DNA from: Clostridium sp. AM30-24
GTDB taxonomy: Bacteria > Bacillota > Clostridia > Lachnospirales > Lachnospiraceae
Direction: 5' to 3'
NCBI RefSeq assembly: GCF_003480435.1
Contig: NZ_QUJB01000012.1
Location: forward strand, 23,212 to 87,211
DNA: 64,000 nt
Made by a program: the position numbers and the translations under genes
In this document: positions 1 through 8,614 of the stretch, piece after piece
Position numbering within the stretch: position 1 is the stretch's first letter
Layout: each line of letters starts with the position of its first letter
The notes under the pieces: generated by a model
Database searches by the model: none
Seen by the model: the letters and a program-made list of their open reading frames with translations, nothing else
What the model was told of the DNA's origin: nothing

Positions 1-1676
1 ACGGTGAGGGTCCGGAGTCCCAAAAAGTCCATCTTTAACAGCCCAAGCTCTTCCAGAGTCGTCATCGTAAACTGGGTCACGATGGTGCCGTCGGCTCCCC
101 TTGACAGCGGGACATACTCGTCGATGGAAGTTCTTGAGATCACGACACCGGCCGCATGCATGGAGGTGTGGCGCGGGAGTCCTTCCAGACGCTTTGACAT
201 ATCTATGAGCTTCTTAACCTGCTCATCGGAGTCATATAACGCCTTTAATTCCGGATTTTTCTTCAGCGCCAGATCCAGCGTGATGTTTAATTCTGCCGGG
301 ACCATCTTTGATACCTGATCGCAGAGGCTGTAGGGCAGGTCCATGACACGTCCCACATCCCGGATCACGCCGCGGGCCGCCAACGTACCGAAGGTAACAA
401 TCTGCGCCACCTGATCTTTTCCGTATTTTTCTACGACGTAGTCGATAACCTCCTGACGGCGCTCATAGCAGAAATCCACGTCGATATCGGGCATGGATAC
501 TCGTTCCGGATTTAAGAAACGCTCAAACAGAAGCTGATACCGGATCGGGTCGATGTCCGTGATCTTCAAACAATATGCCACGATACTTCCCGCTGCGGAA
601 CCCCGTCCAGGGCCCACCGCGATCCCGTGGGATTTCGCAAAGTTGATGAAATCCCATACGATCAGGAAGTAATCTACATACCCCATGCTCTTAATGGTTC
701 CAAGCTCATAATCCAGACGTGCACGAAGCGTTCCGTCATCATCCGGGTAGCGCATCGCGAACCCTTCGCTGCAGAGATGATTCAAATATCCCCAGGAATC
801 GTACCCGGCGGGCACATCAAATCTCGGGAGCTTTGTGACTCCGAATTCGATCTCCACGTTGCAGCGCTCCGCGATCCTGTGGGTATTCTCGATAGCCTCC
901 GGAGCATAGGGAAAGAGTCTGCGCATCTCCTCCTCGGACTTTACATAGTACTGTCCGCCCTCATAGCGCATCCGGTTTTCATCGGAGACCTTCTTTCCCG
1001 TCTGGATACAGAGCAGGATGTCATGAGCCTCCCAGTCCTCGGCATTGATATAATGGCAGTCGTTTGTCGCCACGAGCGGAATGTTCAATTCTTTTGAGAG
1101 GCGCATGATCCCCTGATTTACCTGACGCTGCATCGGGATCCCATGATCCTGAAGCTCAAGGAAATAGTTGCCCTCGCCGAAGATCTCCAGATGGCGCTTT
1201 GCCGCCGCCTTCGCGTCCTCATAGAGTCCTTTTTCCAGATATCTCGGGACTTCACCGGCAAGGCAGGCGCTGAGGGCGATGATTCCCTCGTGGTACTCCC
1301 GCATGACCTCCTCGTCGATCCTCGGTTTATAATAGAAGCCGTCCACAAAGCCTTTGGAGACGATCTTCATCAGGTTCTGATATCCGGTATTGTTTTCCGC
1401 GAGGAGAACCAGATGGTAATACCGGTCCTCACCGTGAACCGTCTCGCGGTCAAACCTTGATCCGGGTGAGACATACACCTCGCAGCCGATAATCGGTTTG
1501 ATCCCCTCCGCGCGGGCTGCACGATAAAAATCGATCACGCCATACATGACACCGTGATCGGTGATCGCCATGCTGTCCATTCCCAGCGCCTTCGCCCGCG
1601 CCGCCAGTTCTGCGATTTTACTGGATCCGTCCAACAGACTGTATTCTGTATGGACATGCAAGTGTGTAAATGCCAT
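1..1676 (-). CDS. dnaE: DNA polymerase III alpha subunit (DnaE), N-terminal part, cut by window edge
   Basis: Replicative polymerase catalytic subunit. About 558 codons are present and the 3' part lies beyond base 1, so no stop is seen. The protein opens with a PHP domain (THLHVHTEYSLLDG at residues 4-17) and includes the polymerase palm motif MPDIDVDF near residue 393, which carries the catalytic aspartates; the C-terminal tau- and beta-binding parts are outside the window. The ATG at 1674-1676 is preceded by a GGAGGAG ribosome site. It lies downstream of crh/whiA/rapZ on the same strand, but a hairpin at about 1707-1738 separates it from them. Family identity is clear; the DnaE rather than PolC assignment rests on the PHP domain beginning at the N-terminus with no exonuclease insertion visible. 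Confidence 0.97.
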   Translation of the reverse strand, partial: MAFTHLHVHTEYSLLDGSSKIAELAARAKALGMDSMAITDHGVMYGVIDFYRAARAEGIKPIIGCEVYVSPGSRFDRETVHGEDRYYHLVLLAENNTGYQNLMKIVSKGFVDGFYYKPRIDEEVMREYHEGIIALSACLAGEVPRYLEKGLYEDAKAAAKRHLEIFGEGNYFLELQDHGIPMQRQVNQGIMRLSKELNIPLVATNDCHYINAEDWEAHDILLCIQTGKKVSDENRMRYEGGQYYVKSEEEMRRLFPYAPEAIENTHRIAERCNVEIEFGVTKLPRFDVPAGYDSWGYLNHLCSEGFAMRYPDDDGTLRARLDYELGTIKSMGYVDYFLIVWDFINFAKSHGIAVGPGRGSAAGSIVAYCLKITDIDPIRYQLLFERFLNPERVSMPDIDVDFCYERRQEVIDYVVEKYGKDQVAQIVTFGTLAARGVIRDVGRVMDLPYSLCDQVSKMVPAELNITLDLALKKNPELKALYDSDEQVKKLIDMSKRLEGLPRHTSMHAAGVVISRTSIDEYVPLSRGADGTIVTQFTMTTLEELGLLKMDFLGLRTLT

Positions 1677-1706
1677 CTGTCTCCTCCATATTTTATCCTC
1701 AGTCAC

Positions 1707-1738
1707 AAAAGGACTGTCACCCCGAAAGGCGGCAGTCC
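1707..1738 (-). terminator. Rho-independent terminator after the Crh-like gene
   Basis: Read on the minus strand, GGACTG and CAGTCC arms enclose a GC-rich inner stem and are followed by TTTT. It ends the hprK-to-crh gene string before dnaE. Confidence 0.6.
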
Positions 1739-1767
1739 CGTAATGTCACTATATACAGACATGCTTC

Positions 1768-2022
1768 TTAGTTGTTGCTTAAATATTTCTCAATATCGTT
1801 TACTGCTTTTTCTTCGTCCACTCCGTCCGCTGTCACAACCACCTGCTCGCCGACCGGAAGATCAAGTGTCATCATGCCCATAATGCTTTTGGCATTGATC
1901 TTTTTGTTGTCACTCTGGACATAGATCGTGCTCTCGTAGCTGCTTGCAAGCTGCACTAACATCGCAATCGGCCGAGCCTCCAGACCAGAAGCAAGTTCGA
2001 TAGTCACCGTACGTTTTGTCAT
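1768..2022 (-). CDS. Crh-like HPr family protein with Glu at position 15
   Basis: An 84-residue HPr-fold protein. The ATG at 2020-2022 is chosen because AGGAGG sits 7 bases upstream. HPr normally carries the PEP-phosphorylated His15 in GLHARPA; here the motif reads GLEARPIA, so residue 15 is Glu. The HprK target Ser46 is kept in INAKSIMG. This is the pattern of B. subtilis Crh, which has Gln15 and Ser46: it cannot relay phosphate through the PTS but can be phosphorylated by HprK and act as a CcpA corepressor. Neighbours support this, since whiA and rapZ adjoin crh in B. subtilis too and hprK itself is three genes upstream. The regulatory role is inferred from the family and from the residues seen. 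Confidence 0.9.
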   Translation of the reverse strand: MTKRTVTIELASGLEARPIAMLVQLASSYESTIYVQSDNKKINAKSIMGMMTLDLPVGEQVVVTADGVDEEKAVNDIEKYLSNN

Positions 2023-2069
2023 AATAATCCTCCTCAATTGCGCAAAGAATGGCGCTCACTAGTCTCCAT

Positions 2070-3029
2070 TCACGTTTCGGTTCCCTGTTCCCGCAGTTTC
2101 TCCGCCATCTCGCCAAGCTTCCTCAAGCGATGGTTGACACCGGATTTTCCAACCGGCGGTTCCAGGTCTTCGCCCAGTTCCTTCAGTGTCGCTTCCGGTT
2201 TTAAGAGCCTTGCCCTTGCAATCTGTGCAAGACCATCCGGAAGGCTTTCAAAGCCTACCGTGTCACGGATAAACTCGATATCCTCGATCTGCTTCACAGC
2301 GGCTGACACTGTTTTGTTGATGTTTGCCGTCTCGCAGTTGACCTGGCGGTTGACATTTCCGCGCATCTCTTTCAGGATGCGGATGTTCTCCAGTTCCATC
2401 AGTGACAGATGGGCCTCCATCACATTCAGGATATCCACGATCTGGCTCCCTTCTTTAATATATACCACATAATAGCGTTTGCGGATGACAATTTTTGCAT
2501 CAATGTCAAACGTTGCCATAATGGACTGGATCTGGCGGGCTTTCGCCTCTGTCGCGCAGACGATCTCAAAATGGTAAAACTTCTCCGGATCACTGATGGA
2601 TCCGGATGCAAGAAAAGCGCCGCGCAGAAATGCCCTGCGGCAGCAGGGGTTCTGAACGACCACATTTCCCACAACGGAAAGATTCTCTCCGATCTCTCCG
2701 TCCTCCGTAAGAAGTTTTGTGGCTTTCAATACGCGGAGTGCATCTTCATGCTGTTTCACACAGACCGAATAGATCCTGTTTTTTCCCAGATGCGCGTTCC
2801 GCCGTATAGAAATATCAGTTTCTATATTAAATGTTTTTCTCAATAATGTAAAGCACTTTCTGGCAACTGTCACATTTTCCGTGTGGATCTTAATACTGTA
2901 ATGATCGTCCCCGGAAATCTGGATCCGTCCGCAAAGGCTTAAAATCGCCGCAATTTCGGCGATCTGGCAATGCCTTGCCGGACTCATATGCCTGGAAAGC
3001 TCTTCCTTGATCCTGGAAGAGAAAGACAT
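2070..3029 (-). CDS. whiA: DNA-binding protein WhiA
   Basis: A 319-residue WhiA homologue of normal family length. The N-terminal two thirds is the homing-endonuclease-like (LAGLIDADG fold) domain without nuclease function; the C-terminal part (about residues 235-319) holds the helix-turn-helix region with TLKELGEDLEPPVGKSGVNH. WhiA is a sporulation or cell-division transcription factor in actinobacteria and affects division and chromosome segregation in Firmicutes. The start has GGAGG 9 bases upstream. The gene begins 2 bases after the rapZ stop and is therefore co-transcribed with it. The classical third partner yvcK (mgfK) is missing between whiA and rapZ. Confidence 0.96.
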   Translation of the reverse strand: MSFSSRIKEELSRHMSPARHCQIAEIAAILSLCGRIQISGDDHYSIKIHTENVTVARKCFTLLRKTFNIETDISIRRNAHLGKNRIYSVCVKQHEDALRVLKATKLLTEDGEIGENLSVVGNVVVQNPCCRRAFLRGAFLASGSISDPEKFYHFEIVCATEAKARQIQSIMATFDIDAKIVIRKRYYVVYIKEGSQIVDILNVMEAHLSLMELENIRILKEMRGNVNRQVNCETANINKTVSAAVKQIEDIEFIRDTVGFESLPDGLAQIARARLLKPEATLKELGEDLEPPVGKSGVNHRLRKLGEMAEKLREQGTET

Positions 3030-3031
3030 GA

Positions 3032-3901
3032 CTACTTTCCTCCATCCTTCCCCGCGTCCCTGTGTTCCAACCGGATCTCATACCGCCCGGACTCTGTCAG
3101 ACGTTTAAATACTTCTCCCGCGATCGTCACCGAACGATGGCGTCCGCCGGTGCATCCAATCGCGATCACGAGCTGCGTTTTTCCTTCCTGCTCATACTTC
3201 GGGATCACGAATTCCAGAAGGTCATTCAGCTTCTTTAAGAACTCTTCCCCGGTACCGCCCTGCATCACATAGTCCTGCACTGCCTGTTCCGTCCCCGTGT
3301 GAAACCGAAGTTCCTCCACATAGTAGGGGTTCGGAAGAAACCGCACGTCAAATACAAGATCGGCATCCGCCGGGATCCCGTACTTAAAGCCAAAGCTTAA
3401 GACCGTGATGAACATGCGGCTGTGACCGTCCGTTTCACTGTAAAGAGTTTCCAATTCATGGCGCAGTTCTTTCGTCAGCAGCCTGCTTGTGTCGATGACC
3501 TGATCCGCCTCCTTTTTTAAGAAGGCGAGTTTTTCCCGCTCCAGTCCGATCCCCTTTTCCACCCGGCCAGTCCTTGAGAGCGGATGGCTGCGTCTCGTTT
3601 CCTTAAAGCGCTTGATGAGGACCTCGTCGGAGGAGTCTAAGAACAGGATCGAAAACGGATACTTATGTTCTCTCCATTTCCGGATGATGGTCTCAAGGTA
3701 CGGCAGCTCCTCGCCGCTCCGCACATCCACGCCCAGAGCAATATCCTGCTTTTCGCTCTGTCCGTCCATGACCAGCTCCGCGAATTTTTCAATCAAAAGG
3801 ACCGGCAGGTTATCGGCACAGTAAAAGCCCATGTCCTCCAGTGTTTTTAATGCCGTGGTCTTTCCTGCGCCCGACATTCCTGTCACGATTACAAGTCTCA
3901 A
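3032..3901 (-). CDS. rapZ: RapZ/YvcJ-family nucleotide-binding RNase adapter
   Basis: A 289-residue P-loop protein with Walker A GMSGAGKT at residues 8-15 and the C-terminal GCTGGRHRSV motif typical of the family. In enterobacteria RapZ targets the GlmZ sRNA to RNase E; in Firmicutes YvcJ binds and hydrolyses nucleotides and affects competence and nucleotide-sugar balance, so the RNase-adapter name is only by homology. The start codon is TTG at 3899-3901, supported by GGAGG 8 bases upstream and by alignment of the first residues just before the P-loop. It lies between murB and whiA. Confidence 0.93.
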   Translation of the reverse strand: MRLVIVTGMSGAGKTTALKTLEDMGFYCADNLPVLLIEKFAELVMDGQSEKQDIALGVDVRSGEELPYLETIIRKWREHKYPFSILFLDSSDEVLIKRFKETRRSHPLSRTGRVEKGIGLEREKLAFLKKEADQVIDTSRLLTKELRHELETLYSETDGHSRMFITVLSFGFKYGIPADADLVFDVRFLPNPYYVEELRFHTGTEQAVQDYVMQGGTGEEFLKKLNDLLEFVIPKYEQEGKTQLVIAIGCTGGRHRSVTIAGEVFKRLTESGRYEIRLEHRDAGKDGGK

Positions 3902-3997
3902 CGAGATCTCCTCCCTGTATTGCGTTTCCGTCCGTTATGATTCCGTTTCCTAACACGCGGACGATTACGGATCCTGCCGCTTCATCCACACGGATCT

Positions 3998-4867
3998 TTA
4001 GAATTCCCCCAGAAGTTTTATCTCCAGCTCCAGCTCCACCCCAGAAGTTTCCTTCACCCGGTTTTTCACCTCGTTGCAGAGGCCTAAGATATCTGCCGCC
4101 GTTCCATGATCCTTATTGATCACAAAACCGGCATGTTTCTCGGAAACCGCAGCTCCGCCCACGGAAAATCCCTTCAGGCCGGCATCCTCGATCAGCTTTC
4201 CGGCGAAATGTCCCTCCGGGCGTTTAAAGGTACTTCCGGCACTGGGATACTCCAACGGCTGTTTTTCTTTTCTCTTTTTCGCAAGTTCTTCCATCTGTAC
4301 CCGGATCGTCTCCGGATCTCCCTGCGTCAGCCCAAATGCCGCCCGCACCGCGAAAAGTCCGAGGCGCTCAAGGCAGCTCGTTCTGTAACCAAGCTCCAGT
4401 TCCCCGTTTTTCAGGCGCTTCACGTTTCCGCTCTGATCCATCACATCCGCCCACAGGAGTACGTTCTTCATCTCAGATCCGTATGCACCCGCGTTCATCA
4501 TGACTGCGCCGCCGACAGTTCCCGGGATACCTGCCGCGAATTCCATCCCAGTAAGCTTCTCTCTCGCCGCTGTGTTCGCAAGCTTCGAGAGCATCACGCC
4601 CGCCCCGGCGATGATGGTATCTTCGCTTTTCCGGACTTCCAACTCCGTAAGCCGCTCTGTGCTGATGATCGTGCCACGGAAACCTTTATCTCCCACGAGG
4701 AGATTGCTCCCGTTTCCGATCATGTACCAGGACTTCCCGGATTTTTTACAGTCGAGAACCGCCTCGCGGAGTTCGTCCTCTGATTCCGGAATCATGAACC
4801 GGTCTGCCGGGCCGCCGACGCGAAAGGATGTGTGCCGCGCCATCGGCTCATTTGTTCTGATTTCCAT
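3998..4867 (-). CDS. murB: UDP-N-acetylmuramate dehydrogenase (MurB)
   Basis: Cytosolic FAD enzyme that reduces UDP-GlcNAc-enolpyruvate to UDP-MurNAc for peptidoglycan. It is 289 residues long, with the FAD-binding start HTSFRVGGPADRF and the active-site segment SAGSTFKRPEG, whose Ser is the proton donor. The N-terminus is short compared with many MurBs, beginning only 10 residues before the HTSFRVGG motif, but AAGGAGAAA precedes the ATG and hprK ends 15 bases upstream, so no longer start is available. It sits in the hprK-murB-rapZ-whiA string. Confidence 0.96.
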   Translation of the reverse strand: MEIRTNEPMARHTSFRVGGPADRFMIPESEDELREAVLDCKKSGKSWYMIGNGSNLLVGDKGFRGTIISTERLTELEVRKSEDTIIAGAGVMLSKLANTAAREKLTGMEFAAGIPGTVGGAVMMNAGAYGSEMKNVLLWADVMDQSGNVKRLKNGELELGYRTSCLERLGLFAVRAAFGLTQGDPETIRVQMEELAKKRKEKQPLEYPSAGSTFKRPEGHFAGKLIEDAGLKGFSVGGAAVSEKHAGFVINKDHGTAADILGLCNEVKNRVKETSGVELELEIKLLGEF

Positions 4868-4882
4868 GAATGTTTCTCCTTT

Positions 4883-5812
4883 TTATTCGCTTCTTTTTGC
4901 AATATTCGCCTGCACACGGTTGTAGAGCTCCTGCGCCGCATTGTAGCCCATCTTTTTCTGACGATAGTTGACTGCAGCGGACTCCACGATAACTGCCAGA
5001 TTACGTCCCGGACGGACCGGAATATTGTGGCAGACAACTTTGTTTCCGAGGAATTCCGTATACTGGTCCTCGAGGCCGAGACGATCGTATTCCTTATCTT
5101 TATCCCATTCTTCGAGCTTGATGACCATATCGATGGACTGGGTATCTTTTACACTCTCGACACCGAACAGGGTCTTTACGTCAATAATACCGATCCCGCG
5201 AACTTCGATGAGATATCTTGTGATATCCGGCGCAGAGCCGACTAAGGTCTCGTCGCTGACCTTGCGGATCTCAACAACATCATCGCTCACAAGACGATGT
5301 CCGCGCTTGATGAGCTCCAGCGCCGCCTCGCTCTTACCGATCCCGCTCTCACCTGTGATCAGGACACCCTCACCGAACACATCGACAAGAACACCGTGAA
5401 TGCTGATACACGGTGCAAGTTTTGCCTTCAGCCAGCGGATGACCTCCGCCATGGTGTCGGACGTCGGTTTTGCGGAAAGCAGGCACGGAACGCCGTAGTG
5501 GTTACAGAGTTCTGTGACCTCAGGCTCCGGAACCTGATTTCTGCAGAATACAAGACACGGGATCTTGCTGGAGATCAGCTTGTCATACATCGCGATCCTG
5601 CGTTCTCTGGAAAGTCCTGAGAGGTAAGCGATCTCCACATTTCCGATCATCTGCACACGCTCGTTGTCAAAATGCGCGTAAAATCCGGTGAGCTGAAGCG
5701 CCGGACGGTTGACATCCGGGTGAGAGACAATGATCTTCTCAGAATCCAGCTCAGGGGTCAGGTTTTTAAAATCCATTTTTTCTATTAATTCAGCTATTGT
5801 AACTCCGTACAT
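4883..5812 (-). CDS. hprK: HPr kinase/phosphorylase
   Basis: A 309-residue bifunctional enzyme that phosphorylates and dephosphorylates Ser46 of HPr/Crh and so controls carbon catabolite repression. The N-terminal receptor-like domain is followed by SIHGV (His139), Walker A GESGIGKS at 154-161 and the signature EVRGIGIIDVKTLFG. The ATG at 5810-5812 (MYGVTIAEL) has AAGGAG 9 bases upstream; a longer in-frame start at 5854 adds 14 residues not expected in the family. Its likely substrate, the Crh-like protein with an intact Ser46, is encoded downstream in the same gene string. Confidence 0.96.
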   Translation of the reverse strand: MYGVTIAELIEKMDFKNLTPELDSEKIIVSHPDVNRPALQLTGFYAHFDNERVQMIGNVEIAYLSGLSRERRIAMYDKLISSKIPCLVFCRNQVPEPEVTELCNHYGVPCLLSAKPTSDTMAEVIRWLKAKLAPCISIHGVLVDVFGEGVLITGESGIGKSEAALELIKRGHRLVSDDVVEIRKVSDETLVGSAPDITRYLIEVRGIGIIDVKTLFGVESVKDTQSIDMVIKLEEWDKDKEYDRLGLEDQYTEFLGNKVVCHNIPVRPGRNLAVIVESAAVNYRQKKMGYNAAQELYNRVQANIAKRSE

Positions 5813-6002
5813 GGTAATATTCTCCTTTTTTATCTCAGTTAAGAAGACTCCCATCTCTTTCAGGTGGTGAGTAATAGCAATTTTGTCTCAGTGAGAGTTA
5901 GGTCTCCAACTGAGATAACTGCTCCGCGAGGATGCGCACAGTTACTTTCATCCTACCATATCACAGACAGAATGTCACGAAATTTCCCGCTCTCAGGGTT
6001 CC

Positions 6003-6050
6003 GGTTACTGCATTGTACGGAATTTACAGTTCAGAAAATTCCGCTCCTGT
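6003..6050. repeat. Dispersed intergenic repeat, family 1, diverged copy A
   Basis: Shares TTACTGCATTGTACGGAATT and TTCAGAAAATTCC with the copies at 23401-23540 and 53378-53485. Only the GGAATTT...AAAATTCC half of the element is recognisable here; the ATCGGCAAAATC palindrome is absent. It lies between uvrC and hprK. Confidence 0.55.
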
Positions 6051-6086
6051 TTGAGTCAGGTTTCACAAAAGCAGGCGGCGCTGTAT

Positions 6087-8009
6087 TTACTCCGTGATCT
6101 CCGGCGCACGATCTTTCTCACGGAAATATGCATAGACGCTCTCTGCCGCACGTTTATTCATTCCCTCCGTGCTCTCAAGCTCCTCCAGAGAAGCATCGCG
6201 CACTGCCTCAAGGGATCGGAACCGGCGCATCAGCGCCTTTCTTCTCGCCGGTCCAATGCCCTCGATATCATCGAGGACCGAATGTACCTGAGCCTTGCTT
6301 CTCAGACTCCTGTGGTACTCGATGGCAAACCGGTGTGCCTCATCCTGAATCCTTGTCACAAGCTTAAAGCCCTCGGAATGGCGGTCAATGGGAATCTCAA
6401 TGTTCTCATAGTAGAGGCCCCGGGTCCGATGATTGTCGTCCTTTACCATGCCGCAGACCGGAATGTTGAGTTTTAACTCCTCAAGAACCTTCAGCGCGAT
6501 ATTTACCTGTCCCCTACCGCCGTCCATGAGGATCAGATCAGGAAATCTCGTAAAGCTCCCGAAACGTTCATCCGGTGTCTCCGCCCTGTTCTCCAGATCT
6601 TTCCGCTCCTTCTCCAGTTCCTCCAGACCATGGGTAAACCGGCGGGTCAGCACCTCCTCCATGGACGCGTAATCGTTAGGTCCCTGGACAGTCTTTATCT
6701 TAAATTTACGGTAATCGTTTCGTTTCGGACGCCCGTCCTCGAAGACTACCATGGAACCGACCGATTCGAACCCACTGATATTGGAAATATCGTAGGCCTC
6801 CATCCGGCGCACCTTTTCCAGCCCCAGCCAGTCTCCCACCTGATTCATGGCACCGATCGTCCGGAGTTCCTCTCTCTTGATCTTATCCTTGTCCTGATCA
6901 AGCACGAGCTTCGCGTTTTTCTCCGCAAGCTCCACCATACGCTCTTTCTGGCCTTTTTTCGGGATCAGGAACTTCACCGCCTGACCTCGGCGTTTCGTGA
7001 GCCATTCCGCAATGAGATCCATCTCCGGAAATTTTTCCTGCACCCAGATCTCTCTCGGGATAAACGGCGTTCCCGCATAGAACTGCTTCACGAAGCTTCC
7101 GATGATCTGGTAGTTGTTGTCCGCTGTGGACGCTGAAACCCGGAAATGTTCCCGGCCGATCATCTTTCCGTCCCGGACAAAGAATACCTGCACCACAGCG
7201 TCCGCGTCGTCCCTCGCCATGGCGATCACATCCCGGTCTTCCATGCTATGGCTCGTGATCTTCTGCTTCTGGGCAACCTGTTTTACACTGTTTAAAAGCT
7301 CCCTGTACTCGATGGCCTGCTCATACTCCATCGCATCGGAGGCCGCCATCATTTTTTTCTCCAGCATCGTCAGCACCGGCGTGTACTTTCCGTCTAAAAA
7401 TTCGATGACCTCGGAAACCGATTTTTTATATTCAGCCTCGGAAATATATCCCTGACATGGCGCCGAACACTGTTTGATATGGTAGTTCAGGCACGGGCGG
7501 TCCTTTCCGATGTCTTTCGGAAGGCTCCTGCTGCAGGTCCGGATCTTCCAGAGCTTGTGGATCAGGTCGATGGTATCCTTCACCGCTCCAGCGCTGGTAT
7601 ATGGTCCGAAATACCGGCATTTATCCTTTTTCATGGTTCTTGAAAACAGGACTCTCGGGAACGGCTCATCCGTGGTGACCTTGATGTAAGGATAGGTCTT
7701 GTCATCCTTAAGCATCGTGTTGTAGCGCGGGCGGTGTTCCTTGATGAGGTTACACTCCAGAACCAGAGCCTCAAGTTCAGAGTCTGTGATGATATACTCG
7801 AATCTCGCGATCCTGGACACCATCTTCTCGATCTTGGCCGTCTTATTCCGGCTGCTCTGGAAATACTGACGCACACGGTTCTTTAAGCTTATGGCTTTTC
7901 CCACATATATGATCTCATCGTGCTCATCATGCATGAGATAAACTCCCGGCGATGCTGGGAGTTTTTTCAATTCTTCTTCAATATTGAAAGGAGTGTCATT
8001 CTCTGTCAA
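6087..8009 (-). CDS. uvrC: Excinuclease ABC subunit C (UvrC)
   Basis: Nuclease subunit of UvrABC nucleotide excision repair, making both incisions beside a lesion. It is 640 residues long. The GIY-YIG nuclease domain is at about 17-95 ([18 protein letters not shown]), the UVR motif near 205-240, the RNase H-like 3'-side nuclease domain follows, and the C-terminal helix-hairpin-helix contains [13 protein letters not shown]. The start is TTG at 8007-8009, overlapping the TGA of the upstream DUF1653 gene as TTGA and preceded by GGGGAG. This places the [11 protein letters not shown] opening where UvrC proteins normally start, and no ATG is available before the GIY motif. Confidence 0.97.
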   Translation of the reverse strand: MTENDTPFNIEEELKKLPASPGVYLMHDEHDEIIYVGKAISLKNRVRQYFQSSRNKTAKIEKMVSRIARFEYIITDSELEALVLECNLIKEHRPRYNTMLKDDKTYPYIKVTTDEPFPRVLFSRTMKKDKCRYFGPYTSAGAVKDTIDLIHKLWKIRTCSRSLPKDIGKDRPCLNYHIKQCSAPCQGYISEAEYKKSVSEVIEFLDGKYTPVLTMLEKKMMAASDAMEYEQAIEYRELLNSVKQVAQKQKITSHSMEDRDVIAMARDDADAVVQVFFVRDGKMIGREHFRVSASTADNNYQIIGSFVKQFYAGTPFIPREIWVQEKFPEMDLIAEWLTKRRGQAVKFLIPKKGQKERMVELAEKNAKLVLDQDKDKIKREELRTIGAMNQVGDWLGLEKVRRMEAYDISNISGFESVGSMVVFEDGRPKRNDYRKFKIKTVQGPNDYASMEEVLTRRFTHGLEELEKERKDLENRAETPDERFGSFTRFPDLILMDGGRGQVNIALKVLEELKLNIPVCGMVKDDNHRTRGLYYENIEIPIDRHSEGFKLVTRIQDEAHRFAIEYHRSLRSKAQVHSVLDDIEGIGPARRKALMRRFRSLEAVRDASLEELESTEGMNKRAAESVYAYFREKDRAPEITE

Positions 8010-8614
8010 CGCAATCTCTCCCCGTCAAACTTTCTGATCATCGCCAGATGGCGTTTAATAAACATGATCTGGGATTCAACGTCATTACACCCCACCGGCG
8101 GGTGGATATCCAGAACCATGCAGATATCGTCCATTTCCTTCTGGGTCGCATAAGGCTGGAGCTTTGTCAAGCATTCTAACATCCGGTCGTAGTTTTTCTC
8201 GTCCATGGCATCAAAGAAGTCCAAAAGCTCCCGGTTGACCGGCTGTTTCTGTCCCGGTTCCGGTCCGACGGTATTTTCAAGATCTGCCCCCGGCTGCTGC
8301 GCACGCATTGTCTCAGCATCAAAACCGGTTTTGCTGTGTCCGTTTTTCTCCTCACCGGCGCCCTGCGGCTTCACAAGCCGCACCCTCTCAAACCGGTACT
8401 TCTGCGCCGCATCCGGGTATTTCTCCCTGTCCACTTCTTCCAAAAACATGTCAAGAGGACGCACCCATACCCTGAAGTCCCCGTAGAGAGCCTGATATAC
8501 CACCATTTCCTCTCCGGTCTCCGAGTGGACCGCAACCGCTATGATCTGATATAACTTATTTTTAAAGTGCCGGTAGAATTCTCCCGGCACTGGTGTTTTA
8601 CGGATCTGATTCAT
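8006..8614 (-). CDS. DUF1653 domain protein
   Basis: A 202-residue protein. Residues about 8-75 match the DUF1653 family, a small beta-rich domain of unknown function ([37 protein letters not shown]). The rest is a variable linker (about 85-135) and a charged helical C-terminus with a [10 protein letters not shown] segment. The second of two possible ATGs ([11 protein letters not shown]) is chosen because GGAG lies 6 bases before it; this start lies inside the 3' end of the upstream lipoprotein gene. Its stop overlaps the uvrC start, so the two are translationally coupled. No function can be given. Confidence 0.85.
   Translation of the reverse strand: MNQIRKTPVPGEFYRHFKNKLYQIIAVAVHSETGEEMVVYQALYGDFRVWVRPLDMFLEEVDREKYPDAAQKYRFERVRLVKPQGAGEEKNGHSKTGFDAETMRAQQPGADLENTVGPEPGQKQPVNRELLDFFDAMDEKNYDRMLECLTKLQPYATQKEMDDICMVLDIHPPVGCNDVESQIMFIKRHLAMIRKFDGERLR

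Noticed and set aside
4106..4783. Long plus-strand open frame opposite murB
   Set aside because: Shadow of the murB coding strand; no family resemblance, and murB itself is unambiguous.
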